Assembly: GCF_013304735.1 (NCBI RefSeq)
Contig: NZ_JAAITI010000014.1
Coordinates: 1 to 64,000, forward strand
Reading direction: 5' to 3'
Length of the DNA: 64,000 bases
DNA from: Blautia luti
GTDB taxonomy: Bacteria > Bacillota > Clostridia > Lachnospirales > Lachnospiraceae
A program made the translations under genes and the position numbers. Under the pieces are notes generated by a model that was not told the origin of the DNA, ran no database searches, and worked only from the letters and a program-made list of their open reading frames with translations. Below, piece after piece: positions 47,756-56,357 of the stretch. Position 1 is the stretch's first letter; every line of letters begins with the position of its first letter.

Positions 47756-48130
47756 TTACGTCACCGCATCGATTTTCGGTGAACTCTCCGAGTCTGAATC
47801 CTCCGCAGTATTTTCTCCTTCGATCACAACTTTATTAGGAAGACAGATGATAGAACCGCCATGTTCATCCACAGCCTTCTGTTTCATACAGTAATGATCC
47901 GGGCAGGTTGCTTCGGTCATGGTAACTTTTCCGTCTTTGATTTCGCAGACATTGGTGTCCCCGATATGGATAACCTGATCCTGGGAAAGAGAATAAGTTC
48001 CGAATTCTTTTCCGTCAACAGTAATCCGGATCGTATTGTGGGAACGTTTCCCTGCGATTTGAAAACCAAGCCAGAGAATACCGGCCAGAACCAGAATCCC
48101 GGCAATAAAAATCACTTCTTTTTTCTTCAA
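47756..48130 (-). CDS. NusG domain II-containing membrane protein
   Basis: A 124-aa protein with one N-terminal helix (about 5-27) and an extracytoplasmic NusG-domain-II fold (GTYSLSQDQVIHIGDTNVCEIKDGKVTMTEATCPDHYC, then GGSIICLPNKVVIE). The Cys in CPDHYC and the Cys in IICLPN are conserved in the family. It starts at TTG 48130 with GGAG upstream. It is transcribed divergently from the FMN-binding gene. The family recurs beside flavin-linked electron-transfer genes. Confidence 0.88.
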   Translation of the reverse strand: MKKKEVIFIAGILVLAGILWLGFQIAGKRSHNTIRITVDGKEFGTYSLSQDQVIHIGDTNVCEIKDGKVTMTEATCPDHYCMKQKAVDEHGGSIICLPNKVVIEGENTAEDSDSESSPKIDAVT

Positions 48131-48166
48131 AATAAAAACTCCGTTTCTGTCACAGATTCAGAAAAA

Positions 48167-48195
48167 ATCATATCATACTCCCATTCAAAAGGCAA
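48167..48195 (-). promoter_or_regulatory. promoter of NusG-II/Gx pair
   Basis: On the minus strand TTGCCT (48195-48190), 17 bp, TATGAT (48172-48167), about 37 bp before the TTG start. Confidence 0.6.
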
Positions 48196-48201
48196 ATATA
48201 A

Positions 48202-48217
48202 GTTAAGGATATCTAAC
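48202..48217. promoter_or_regulatory. operator-like 16-mer, site 1
   Basis: GTTAAGGATATCTAAC (48202-48217) is a near-palindrome similar to site 2 at 48330-48345. It lies just upstream of the minus-strand promoter. Confidence 0.5.
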
Positions 48218-48288
48218 CAATATCTGGAAAAGTTACAGCAAAAATTAAAGATACGGAGAAAAAAGTTACCGCGTACTAACAAAAAGTA

Positions 48289-48317
48289 TAGACAAGAAAA
48301 AAATCAGGTGATATAAT
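48289..48317 (+). promoter_or_regulatory. promoter of FMN-binding/polyferredoxin/apbE operon
   Basis: TAGACA (48289-48294), 17 bp, TATAAT (48312-48317). The leader from about 48324 is roughly 157 nt long and contains site 2 and a CTAATTAA/TTAATTAG inverted repeat (48341-48366). Confidence 0.7.
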
Positions 48318-48329
48318 ACCTAGCTGTAA

Positions 48330-48345
48330 GTTAGCAATATCTAAT
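48330..48345. promoter_or_regulatory. operator-like 16-mer, site 2
   Basis: GTTAGCAATATCTAAT (48330-48345) matches site 1 at 12 of 16 positions. It sits just after the inferred plus-strand start, a usual place for a repressor. Confidence 0.5.
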
Positions 48346-48480
48346 TAAAGAAAAATGATTAATTAGAACTAATCTATAAATATGAGTAAAAGATATATAA
48401 CTTATTCAAAAAACGGTTATGTGCAGATGATAGGAACGGACTGTGAATATCTGACTGACTAAATACAGGGGAGAAAAGAG

Positions 48481-49083
48481 ATGAAAAACCAGAATTTTTA
48501 TATGAGAGTGATTTCTTTACTGCTGGTAGTTCTGGCTGTGCTTTTTTATAACAGCAGTATGAAAGCCCAGGCAAACGAAAAAGAAATTTCGGCTCTGACA
48601 GATAAGGTAGACACGCTTCAGGAGCAGCAGAATGAACTTCTCAGTGCACTGGAGACAAGCTATGCAAACCGTATGCAGAATCAGGCAGCATCCACAGGAA
48701 CTGACAGCAGTAATGCAGATTCAACAGACGGTGACAAGGCAGCAGACACTTCGGACGGCAAGACATCCGATGCAAACGCGGAGGACACAGCAGCGCCAGA
48801 TTCCGATAACGTATATAAAGATGGAACTTACACAGGAGAGGCCGATGGATACGGTGGAACCATTCAGGTGGAAGTGACACTTGCCAGTGATGAAATTACA
48901 TCCATTAATGTAGTCAGCGCACCAGGTGAGGACAGCGCATATCTTTCACAGGCAGAGAGTGTAATCGATTCCATTTTAAGCGCCCAGAGTACAGATGTGG
49001 ATACTGTATCAGGAGCAACATTCAGTTCTACCGGAATCCTGAATGCAGTGGATGAAGCACTTGGAAAGGCGGAAAACTCATGA
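48481..49083 (+). CDS. membrane-anchored FMN-binding protein
   Basis: A 200-aa surface protein. One N-terminal helix (about 8-28), a short coiled coil, an acidic Ser/Asp-rich linker (about 70-112), and one FMN-binding domain (about 113-195, YKDGTYTGEADGYGGTIQV). The covalent flavin site is DTVSGAT with Thr180, target of ApbE flavin transferases. It overlaps the polyferredoxin gene by four bases, so the two are translationally coupled. Likely the first surface electron carrier of this locus. Confidence 0.92.
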   Translation: MKNQNFYMRVISLLLVVLAVLFYNSSMKAQANEKEISALTDKVDTLQEQQNELLSALETSYANRMQNQAASTGTDSSNADSTDGDKAADTSDGKTSDANAEDTAAPDSDNVYKDGTYTGEADGYGGTIQVEVTLASDEITSINVVSAPGEDSAYLSQAESVIDSILSAQSTDVDTVSGATFSSTGILNAVDEALGKAENS

Positions 49084-49856
49084 AAAAAAGACAGCGGGAA
49101 GTAAGGCTGATACGCGCAGGGATACAGCTGGCATTTTTTATTGCTGCTCCGTCTCTGTTTTCCACAGCTTTTGCGGGAATCAAATCCATTTTTCTCGCCA
49201 TTGCAGCCGGTCAACCGGTAGAGTGGAATTCCTTTCTGACTGTAACAGCAGTGCTTCTGATCTTTACCTGCTTTTTCGGAAGACATTTCTGCGGATATGC
49301 ATGTGCTTTCGGATCTTTCGGAGATGCCGTATATGAAGGTTTTTCCTGGATCTGGACGAAATGTTTTCACAAAAAAAAGAAACTAGCTCTTTCTGAAAAA
49401 ATGGTTCACAGACTTCAGAAAGTCAAATATATCGTACTGGCCCTGATTTTACTTTCCTGCCTCACAGGAGTATACGGAAAGCTTACAGGAACCAGCCCGT
49501 GGGATGTTTTTTCCATGATCACTGCAGGACGTCTCCCGAACAGCAAATATCTGGTGGGAATTGTGATTCTGGTTCTGATCATGGCGGGAATGTGTACACA
49601 GGAACGTTTTTTCTGCCAGTTTCTCTGCCCTATGGGAGCGGTTTTTGCATTGATGCCGATCCTTCCGGGAGCACTGTTTCAGAGAAACCGTGAGAAATGT
49701 CCGCCAAAATGCGGCCTCTGTAAAAAAAGATGTCCGGCTCATCTGGACATTGACGGGGACACAGCCAGATCCGGCGAATGTCTTTGCTGCCATGCATGTG
49801 CGGCAACCTGCCCGAGAAAAAATATTCACATTGGAACAACTGAGGAAAATAATTGA
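49080..49856 (+). CDS. membrane polyferredoxin (NapH-like 4Fe-4S protein)
   Basis: A 258-aa integral membrane protein with about four to five helices and cysteine-rich loops. FGRHFCGYACAFGSFGD and FCQFLCPMGAVFA are the paired motifs of NapH-type proteins. A C-terminal ferredoxin domain has CPPKCGLCKKRCPAH and CLCCHACAATCPRKNI, ready to bind two 4Fe-4S clusters. It should carry electrons across or along the membrane between cytoplasmic donors and the flavoproteins. It overlaps both neighbours, forming a tight three-gene unit. Confidence 0.92.
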   Translation: MKKRQREVRLIRAGIQLAFFIAAPSLFSTAFAGIKSIFLAIAAGQPVEWNSFLTVTAVLLIFTCFFGRHFCGYACAFGSFGDAVYEGFSWIWTKCFHKKKKLALSEKMVHRLQKVKYIVLALILLSCLTGVYGKLTGTSPWDVFSMITAGRLPNSKYLVGIVILVLIMAGMCTQERFFCQFLCPMGAVFALMPILPGALFQRNREKCPPKCGLCKKRCPAHLDIDGDTARSGECLCCHACAATCPRKNIHIGTTEENN

Positions 49857-50920
49857 TGGGATATCATGCTTTGAAAAAGAAAGCTTTTCTTACAACGGCT
49901 GCAGTTACAGGAATCACAATGCTATTTCCAGCGCTGTGCATGGCTGCTTCGGAAAAGGATATACAGACATATACGGATACAGATTTTGCCATGGATACTG
50001 TGGTATCAGAAACACTTTATACCACAGGCGACGATATAAACAGTAAACTGACATCTGTACTGACAGATGTGGAGACAAACCTTCTTTCCTGGACCAATGA
50101 GAAGTCCCAGATCTACAAGGTGAACGCGGACAGCGGAAAAGATACGGAGATTTCCGAGGAACTTTCCGGGTATCTGGAGCGCCTTCTGAAGATTGCGAAA
50201 GACTCGGACGGAGCTTTTGATCCGACGATCGGGAAGTTGATCCGTCTGTGGGATATCGGGGGAGAAAATCAGAGAATTCCGGGAGAAGATGAGATTCAGG
50301 AAGTTCTGAAGGACTCCGGATATCAGAAAATTTCTCTTGATGGAAACACGATCCACATGGATGAAGGATGTTCTCTGGATCTTGGTGCAGCCGGAAAAGG
50401 AATCGGCTGTGACCTGATTCTTGAAAATCTGAAAAACCAGAAAGATGTAACAGCGGCGCTTATGAACCTTGGGGGAAGCAGTGTCATGACTTATGGGAGC
50501 AAACCGGATGGTTCTTCCTGGAATGTGGCAGTGACAGATCCCCGTGCTGAAAATGATGACGATTATCTTGGTGTGGTTGCCTTAAATGGCACAGAATTTC
50601 TTTCCACATCCGGAGATTACGAGAAATATTTTATCGAAGATGGTGTAAGATATCACCACATTATGGACCCGTCCACCGGTTATCCGGCAAAAAGCGGAGT
50701 GACCGGAGTTACGGTAGTCTGTGACACAGGTCTTGAGGCAGACGCACTTTCCACAGCATGTTTCGTTTTGGGTGTGGAAAAAGGTGCCCAGCTGTTGAAA
50801 ACTTACGGCGCAGACGGACTTTTTGTGGATGAAGATCATCATGTGTATCTCACGGAAGGGATGAAAGAGCGGTTCAGCCTGCTTGCGGATTCCTACAGCG
50901 TGGAGGATATCCTTGAATAA
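49856..50920 (+). CDS. apbE: FAD:protein FMN transferase (ApbE)
   Basis: A 354-aa extracytoplasmic flavin transferase that attaches FMN to Thr/Ser in the SGAT-type motifs of neighbouring proteins. Signal peptide about 1-30. Family motifs: FAMDTVV, FDPTIGKLIRLWDIG, LDLGAAGKGIGCD, NLGGSSVMTYG, and HHIMDPSTGYPA, which binds FAD with magnesium. ATG 49856 overlaps the polyferredoxin stop (TGATG). All three flavoprotein targets needed are encoded within this locus. Confidence 0.95.
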   Translation: MGYHALKKKAFLTTAAVTGITMLFPALCMAASEKDIQTYTDTDFAMDTVVSETLYTTGDDINSKLTSVLTDVETNLLSWTNEKSQIYKVNADSGKDTEISEELSGYLERLLKIAKDSDGAFDPTIGKLIRLWDIGGENQRIPGEDEIQEVLKDSGYQKISLDGNTIHMDEGCSLDLGAAGKGIGCDLILENLKNQKDVTAALMNLGGSSVMTYGSKPDGSSWNVAVTDPRAENDDDYLGVVALNGTEFLSTSGDYEKYFIEDGVRYHHIMDPSTGYPAKSGVTGVTVVCDTGLEADALSTACFVLGVEKGAQLLKTYGADGLFVDEDHHVYLTEGMKERFSLLADSYSVEDILE

Positions 50921-51010
50921 ACACAGACGGTGGAGCAGTTTGTGGTATTTACGATAGTGACCCCTGGAAAGGTTTCTATAAATATTTCATATTTTTAGGA
51001 GGAATAAGTA

Positions 51011-53212
51011 ATGCATAAGTGGAATCTACTGAAAAAAACAGCTCCCTGCATCTTAAGTCTTGCAGTGGCAGCAACAAGTTTTCCTACAGCTGTAATGGCA
51101 ACAGACCTGGACAGCAGCATTGTAGCAGACGAAACCGAGCAGAGCGATGAGGAAGAGATTGCTGAGGTTTCCGATTACGAGGCAGCTGCGGGAGAGGCTG
51201 CTGATGCAGAAGAGATCGCGGCAGAGGACCAGAACGCTGATGAGATCACAGAGGAAAGTGCAGCAGAGAATACGGAGGAAGAGGCTTCCGGTGTAGACGA
51301 ATTTACAGCAGCAGACGACGAGACAGAGGCATTTGCGGATTCTGATGAACTTCAGGGAGAGTATCAGTATGTATATGCAGGCCTGACCTGGGCAGAGTAC
51401 TGGGTAAACGAAGGCGTATATGCAGCAGGAGATACAACTCCTTCTGAGGAAGTGGATGGTCACAATGAACTTGACAAAGGTGCTTTTGATACGGTAACAA
51501 GAGCAACTACAAACCACGGACTTCACAGAGGAAGCTTCCAGACAGAGACAACCATTGTGGCAGAAGACGGAAGCAGATATCCGATTGCGGCATGGGTAGA
51601 TCAGAATACCATTAAGCTGACAGATGGAACAACTGTAGGATTTAACAGAGGAACTATCACAAAAGCAGACGGAACAACTGTAGATATGCATCACTATGAA
51701 GTTTATGGCCTGAAATATATCCCGGTTGCCGTAAAAACAGAAGATTATGATGCATTCTGCCAGAAATACAACGTAGTTACCAATGATGGCGTGCTGGAAG
51801 GCGGATATGGCGAAGTACAGCTGAGCTCCTATACAGCAACAGCAGCAGTAACAGCAGACACCAACGGTCTGAAATATGCAGTGAAAAACGGTGACAGCTT
51901 TACATTTGAGGCAAGAAAAACAGGAGCAGATTCCGGAATCAAGGATCAGGCTCAGAAAACAGCAGCAAATGTAACACCAACAGTAAAAGAAGCAAGCGGA
52001 AGTTACGGAGAATTCCTCCGTGTGGATATCACAGGAGAAGGATACGGAGACCTTGGAGCGAACATGCAGGCAGTACGCTGGGATTATTGTGGAGATGACG
52101 CTACAGGAACAAACGTGCTGAGATCTTTCGGAACCAAGTTTGCGGCAGATAACTGGATGCATAAATCCATGGGAATCCAGCTTGGACTTACCGATTCTTT
52201 AAGATGCCAGCTTCCGGAAGGAACAGACGGAACCGGATACTGGAGACTGACAGTATACGCACTTGGCTATGCAGACTACAGTTTTGTGGTACATGCTACA
52301 GACGCAAATATTGTAAAACCATCTGAAGAGCCGGCAGATACAACTGCTCTTACAAAAGAGGTTGAAACAGCAAAAGCACTTGCTGAGAACGATTATACAA
52401 AAGCGACCTGGGCAGCAATGCAGACAGAGCTTCAGGAGGCAGAAGAGCTTCTTGCAAGAGAAGATGCAACACAGGCAGAGGTTGATGAGGCACTTGAGCA
52501 TCTTAAGGCAGCAGAAGCAGCTCTTGTAAAAGTGACAGTTACTCTTGACAAAACATCTGCAACCATTTACACAGGAAAAACAGTTACTCTGAAGGCAACT
52601 TCAAATGATACAGCTAAGACAGTAACATATACAACCAGCAACAAAGCAGTAGCAACAGTATCAAGCACAGGTGTTGTAAAAGGTGTGAAAGCCGGAACTG
52701 CAGTGATTACTGCAAACTGCGGAAACGCAACAGCAACCTGCAAAGTAACTGTAAAAGCTCCATATGTAAAATTCGCAAAGAAATCCGCAGTTGTTTACAA
52801 AGGAAAAACAGCTACTGTAAAAGCAACACTGGCCGGAGTATCTTCTGTAACATACAAGAGCAGCAATACCAAGATTGCAACTGTAAACAGCAAGACAGGT
52901 ACCGTAAAGGGAATCAAAGCCGGAACTGTAACGATTACAGCAACAAGCGGAAAACTGAAAGCAACCTACAAGCTGACAGTTAAGAACCCGACCTTTACAC
53001 TTACAAAATCCTCTGCAACAATTGCAAAAGGAAAAACAACAACCATCAAATCCAAAGCAGCACCAGCTTCCAAAGTTACATACATAAGCAGCAACAGGAA
53101 AGTTGCAACCGTAACAAGCAAAGGTGTTGTAAAAGGAATCAGAAAAGGTAAGGCAACCATCACCGTTAAATGCAACGGAATTACAAAGAAATTTGTGGTA
53201 ACTGTTAAATAA
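51011..53212 (+). CDS. large surface protein, Tp47-like domain plus FIVAR and three BIG2 repeats
   Basis: A 733-aa secreted protein with signal peptide (about 1-30), an acidic low-complexity stretch (about 32-110) and a central region (about 115-435) starting YQYVYAGLTWAEYWVNEGVY. The latter resembles the penicillin-binding Tp47 family of Treponema, judged from memory. Next come a FIVAR domain (about 442-508) and three bacterial Ig-like (BIG2) repeats (about 510-733). Each has the ATVSSTGVVKGVKAGTAVITA-type pattern. AGGAGGAATA lies upstream. No LPXTG anchor or membrane tail is visible, so it may be wall-associated through BIG2. Role unknown. Confidence 0.75.
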   Translation: MHKWNLLKKTAPCILSLAVAATSFPTAVMATDLDSSIVADETEQSDEEEIAEVSDYEAAAGEAADAEEIAAEDQNADEITEESAAENTEEEASGVDEFTAADDETEAFADSDELQGEYQYVYAGLTWAEYWVNEGVYAAGDTTPSEEVDGHNELDKGAFDTVTRATTNHGLHRGSFQTETTIVAEDGSRYPIAAWVDQNTIKLTDGTTVGFNRGTITKADGTTVDMHHYEVYGLKYIPVAVKTEDYDAFCQKYNVVTNDGVLEGGYGEVQLSSYTATAAVTADTNGLKYAVKNGDSFTFEARKTGADSGIKDQAQKTAANVTPTVKEASGSYGEFLRVDITGEGYGDLGANMQAVRWDYCGDDATGTNVLRSFGTKFAADNWMHKSMGIQLGLTDSLRCQLPEGTDGTGYWRLTVYALGYADYSFVVHATDANIVKPSEEPADTTALTKEVETAKALAENDYTKATWAAMQTELQEAEELLAREDATQAEVDEALEHLKAAEAALVKVTVTLDKTSATIYTGKTVTLKATSNDTAKTVTYTTSNKAVATVSSTGVVKGVKAGTAVITANCGNATATCKVTVKAPYVKFAKKSAVVYKGKTATVKATLAGVSSVTYKSSNTKIATVNSKTGTVKGIKAGTVTITATSGKLKATYKLTVKNPTFTLTKSSATIAKGKTTTIKSKAAPASKVTYISSNRKVATVTSKGVVKGIRKGKATITVKCNGITKKFVVTVK

Positions 53213-53237
53213 TACAACGGTTCATAAAAGAGTAAGA

Positions 53238-53290
53238 ACCTCTGCCGCAGGTATACGGAAATATCTGCGGCAGAGGTCTGCTCATTTTTT
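53238..53290 (+). terminator. terminator between Tp47-like and FMN-binding genes
   Basis: ACCTCTGCCGCAG (53238-53250) pairs perfectly with CTGCGGCAGAGGT (53265-53277); a T-run follows after six bases at 53284-53289. Confidence 0.75.
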
Positions 53291-53373
53291 GTGGCGGTTC
53301 GGAAAATGACCGGAAACGCCCGAAAGAGCATATACCTGACAGAAGCCGCATAAAAAAGAGGGGAGAAAAAATT

Positions 53374-54939
53374 ATGGAAAAAGATTTAAAAGACAAAAAG
53401 CCAGCTGAAAATGGCACACCCAAAGTACCCTGGCCGAAGCTGATCCCTGCAGCTGCTGTAATTGCGGCACTTGTATTTTCAGGTATAAAAGCGCAGGGCT
53501 CCGATGCAAATACGGAATCTGTCCAGAAAGCAGATACAACGGTCATGTCTGCTTCTGAACTGGAAAAATATCTCGGTTATGAGGAGACTTCTGATCCAAC
53601 AGACAACAACAGTACAGCAGCAGAAAAGAGCAGTACGTCAAAGAAAAGCACATCCAAGAAAAGTACGAAAAAAACAGCAGCAAAAAAAAGCTCAGGAAAA
53701 AGAACCGTATCAGAATCTGCCAGAAATAACGCCAGTGCGGCCGGACAGGGATCCACCCAGACTCCTGTAGCAGATGTTCCGGCAAACGGATATAAAGACG
53801 GAACCTACGAAGGCTCCGGAACCGGATTCGGCGGAACCATCCGCGTCCGTGTAACCATCAGCGGTGGAAAGATTGCAGCCATTGATATCCTGGACGCTTC
53901 CGGCGAAACTGCTTCCTATTTTGCGTCCGCACAGGGCGTAATCAGCAGAATGATTGCGGGAAATACACCAAATGTGGATGCAGTCAGCGGCGCAACCTAT
54001 TCTTCCAACGGAATTATCCAGGCAGTTCAGAATGCGTTATCCCAGGCAGCGGCAGATGGAAGCAGCCAGCAGGTCACCCCTGCACCTGTGGCGACCTCCA
54101 CACCAACGCCAACAAAAGCCCCTTCAAAGAAACCAAAGCCAACTGCAAATCCAGATCCTGACAGTCCGAAAAAATATCTGGATGGTACATACAAAGCATC
54201 CGCAAAAGGTTACAGCGGAGATGTAAAAGTGACTGTAACCATCAAGGATGGAATTATCACAGCGGTAAAACAGGAAAACTCAGATACTCCGATGTTTTTC
54301 GAAAAAGCATGGAGTGTGCTGGAAGAGCAGATTGTGGGAACGGATTATGTAGACGATATTGATACCGTCAGCGGAGCAACCTACTCTTCCAACGGAATTC
54401 TGAATGCTGTGAAAAAGGCTCTGAAGTCTGCACTTAATCCGGAATATGGTAAGAAAGTAACTCCAACTCCGACAAAGAAACCGACACCAAAGCCAACGGC
54501 AACACCAAAACCAACGGCAACGCCGAAGCCGACCGCAACGCCGGTTCCAACGGCAACACCGGAACCGACAATCGATCCGGAAGATCCAAATGTAACACCG
54601 ACTCCAGATCCGGAGAATCCTGATGTAACACCGGAGCCTACCGAAGAGCCGGAACCGACCCCCGCAGGAATGTATATCGATGGAACTTATCAGGGATCAG
54701 CTTTTGGATATGGCGGAAAAACAAGACTGACCGTAACCATCTCAGGAGGTCAGATTGTTGAGATTACACAGACGAATAATGATACTCCGGAATTCTTTAA
54801 TGAGGCATGGAATACCATTTATCCTCAGATCATGGCAAATCAGACTGCAGATGGTATTGATACCGTCAGTGGAGCAACACTTTCATCTGAGGGTATTCTG
54901 GGAGCAGCACAGAAAGCGCTTGCACAGGCAAAAAAATAA
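53374..54939 (+). CDS. surface protein with three FMN-binding domains
   Basis: A 521-aa anchored flavoprotein. One N-terminal helix (about 27-45), a Lys/Ser-rich linker, then three FMN-binding domains at about 145-225, 268-350 and 428-515. Each ends in SGAT with the flavin-accepting Thr near 208, 336 and 502. They are joined by Pro/Thr-rich linkers (about 232-265 and 362-425, with repeated TPKPTA-type units), suited to crossing the cell wall. GGGGAGAAAA precedes the ATG. The string of flavins on one chain is the expected design for moving electrons outwards. Confidence 0.93.
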   Translation: MEKDLKDKKPAENGTPKVPWPKLIPAAAVIAALVFSGIKAQGSDANTESVQKADTTVMSASELEKYLGYEETSDPTDNNSTAAEKSSTSKKSTSKKSTKKTAAKKSSGKRTVSESARNNASAAGQGSTQTPVADVPANGYKDGTYEGSGTGFGGTIRVRVTISGGKIAAIDILDASGETASYFASAQGVISRMIAGNTPNVDAVSGATYSSNGIIQAVQNALSQAAADGSSQQVTPAPVATSTPTPTKAPSKKPKPTANPDPDSPKKYLDGTYKASAKGYSGDVKVTVTIKDGIITAVKQENSDTPMFFEKAWSVLEEQIVGTDYVDDIDTVSGATYSSNGILNAVKKALKSALNPEYGKKVTPTPTKKPTPKPTATPKPTATPKPTATPVPTATPEPTIDPEDPNVTPTPDPENPDVTPEPTEEPEPTPAGMYIDGTYQGSAFGYGGKTRLTVTISGGQIVEITQTNNDTPEFFNEAWNTIYPQIMANQTADGIDTVSGATLSSEGILGAAQKALAQAKK

Positions 54940-55041
54940 CCGAATTAACTGCAAAGCAGTTATTCGGTTATGAGCAAGTAGCGAATGCGGATTGCGAATA
55001 TCTGCTTGACTATAACCAACACTCTTGATCTAAGTCAAAGT

Positions 55042-55084
55042 CCCCGGGAACTTCACAAAATCCAGGAAGTTCCCGGGGTTTTTG
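55042..55084 (+). terminator. terminator downstream of FMN-binding gene
   Basis: CCCCGGGAACTTC (55042-55054) pairs perfectly with GAAGTTCCCGGGG (55066-55078), followed by TTTTT. A smaller CCGAATTAACTGC/GCAGTTATTCGG hairpin lies at 54940-54968. The stretch 55085-55337 is very AT-rich and shows no clear element. Confidence 0.9.
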
Positions 55085-55337
55085 CATCCATATATAAACG
55101 CATAATCCACTTTTTTACTCTTGTATCGACAAAAAAATAACATATAAATGCACAGAATAATATATAAAAATACAGAATATACAAAAAGAATTTTGAATTA
55201 CATCAATAATTAACGCAAAATCCATTAAAAAATCCAGTCATAATTTTATTGCGTACACCAATGTTTTATGTTATGTTTGAGTAGATACAATTAAAATCGT
55301 TATTTATGTGACAAACAACGCTGAAAGGAGAACAAAC

Positions 55338-56285
55338 ATGAGCAGTAAAATTACGATCATCGGAGCAGGAAGTGTAGGAGCAACTATCGCTTATACCTTA
55401 TCACAGAGGAGTATTGCATCAGAGATCGTTCTGATCGATATTAACAAAGATAAGGCTGAAGGTGAGGTTATGGATATTGAGCAGGGAACCAGTTTCCGTG
55501 AGCCGATCTCCATCGTGGCAGGAGATTACCCGGATGCTGCAGATTCTGACATTGTGATCATCACTTCCGGTATTGCCAGAAAACCGGGACAGACTCGCAT
55601 CGAGCTGACACAGACCAACGTCAACATTATGAAGAGTATTACTCCGGAGATCGTAAAGGTGGCTCCCAAAGCGCTTTATATTATCGTAAGTAATCCATGT
55701 GATGTTATGACTTATGCATTTGCAAAGCTTTCCGGACTGCCGGAAAATCAGATCCTTGGTTCTGGAACCGCCCTGGATACGGCCCGTCTCCGCTGCAGAC
55801 TTTCTCAGCACTACGGTGTATCTGAGAAAAACATCCACGCCTATGTATTCGGAGAGCATGGAGATACTTCCTTTGTACCGTGGTCCAGAGCCTTTGTTGC
55901 AGGTGCGACCCTTGATGAGTTTGACAAGATCGTTCATGAGGATCAGAAAGATCTGCAGCCACTTGACAGAGAAGAGGTTCTGGAGTATGTTCATACTTCA
56001 GGATCAACTGTGATCGCCAAGAAGGGTGCTACATTTTATGCGGTAGCCGTATCTGTTTGCAGACTTTGCTCGCTTCTTCTTGCAGCATCTGATACAATAG
56101 TCAGTGTATCAACCATGCTTCACGGAGAGTACGGTGTTGAAGACGTATGTCTTAGTACCATGGCTTCTATCGGACCGGAAGGTGTAAAACGTATCGTTCG
56201 TGTTCCGCTGACCGAAGAGGAGACAGAGAAGCTTCATGCAAGCGCCAATGCTCTGAAGGACGTGATCGCACAGATTGATCTTTGA
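55338..56285 (+). CDS. L-lactate/malate dehydrogenase family enzyme
   Basis: A 315-aa NAD-dependent 2-hydroxyacid dehydrogenase. Rossmann start ITIIGAGSVGATIAY, catalytic HGDTSFVPW with the active His, and GSGTALDTARLR. The residue that sorts substrates, just before KPG, is Arg81 in IARKPGQTR; malate dehydrogenases have Arg here and lactate dehydrogenases usually Gln. Overall similarity is to the lactate dehydrogenase branch, so it could be a malate-preferring LDH-like enzyme. ATG 55338 follows AAAGGAGAA. Confidence 0.88.
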   Translation: MSSKITIIGAGSVGATIAYTLSQRSIASEIVLIDINKDKAEGEVMDIEQGTSFREPISIVAGDYPDAADSDIVIITSGIARKPGQTRIELTQTNVNIMKSITPEIVKVAPKALYIIVSNPCDVMTYAFAKLSGLPENQILGSGTALDTARLRCRLSQHYGVSEKNIHAYVFGEHGDTSFVPWSRAFVAGATLDEFDKIVHEDQKDLQPLDREEVLEYVHTSGSTVIAKKGATFYAVAVSVCRLCSLLLAASDTIVSVSTMLHGEYGVEDVCLSTMASIGPEGVKRIVRVPLTEEETEKLHASANALKDVIAQIDL

Positions 56286-56357
56286 TAAATGTCAGAAGCT
56301 GTGTAAAGAGGGGAATGCAGCCTCAGGCAAATTTGAAACAACGGGAGAAAGATAAAA

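Noticed and set aside
54450-54660. Short tandem repeats that might suggest a CRISPR array
   Set aside because: They encode in-frame Pro/Thr linkers of the triple-FMN protein; there are no spacers of even length.
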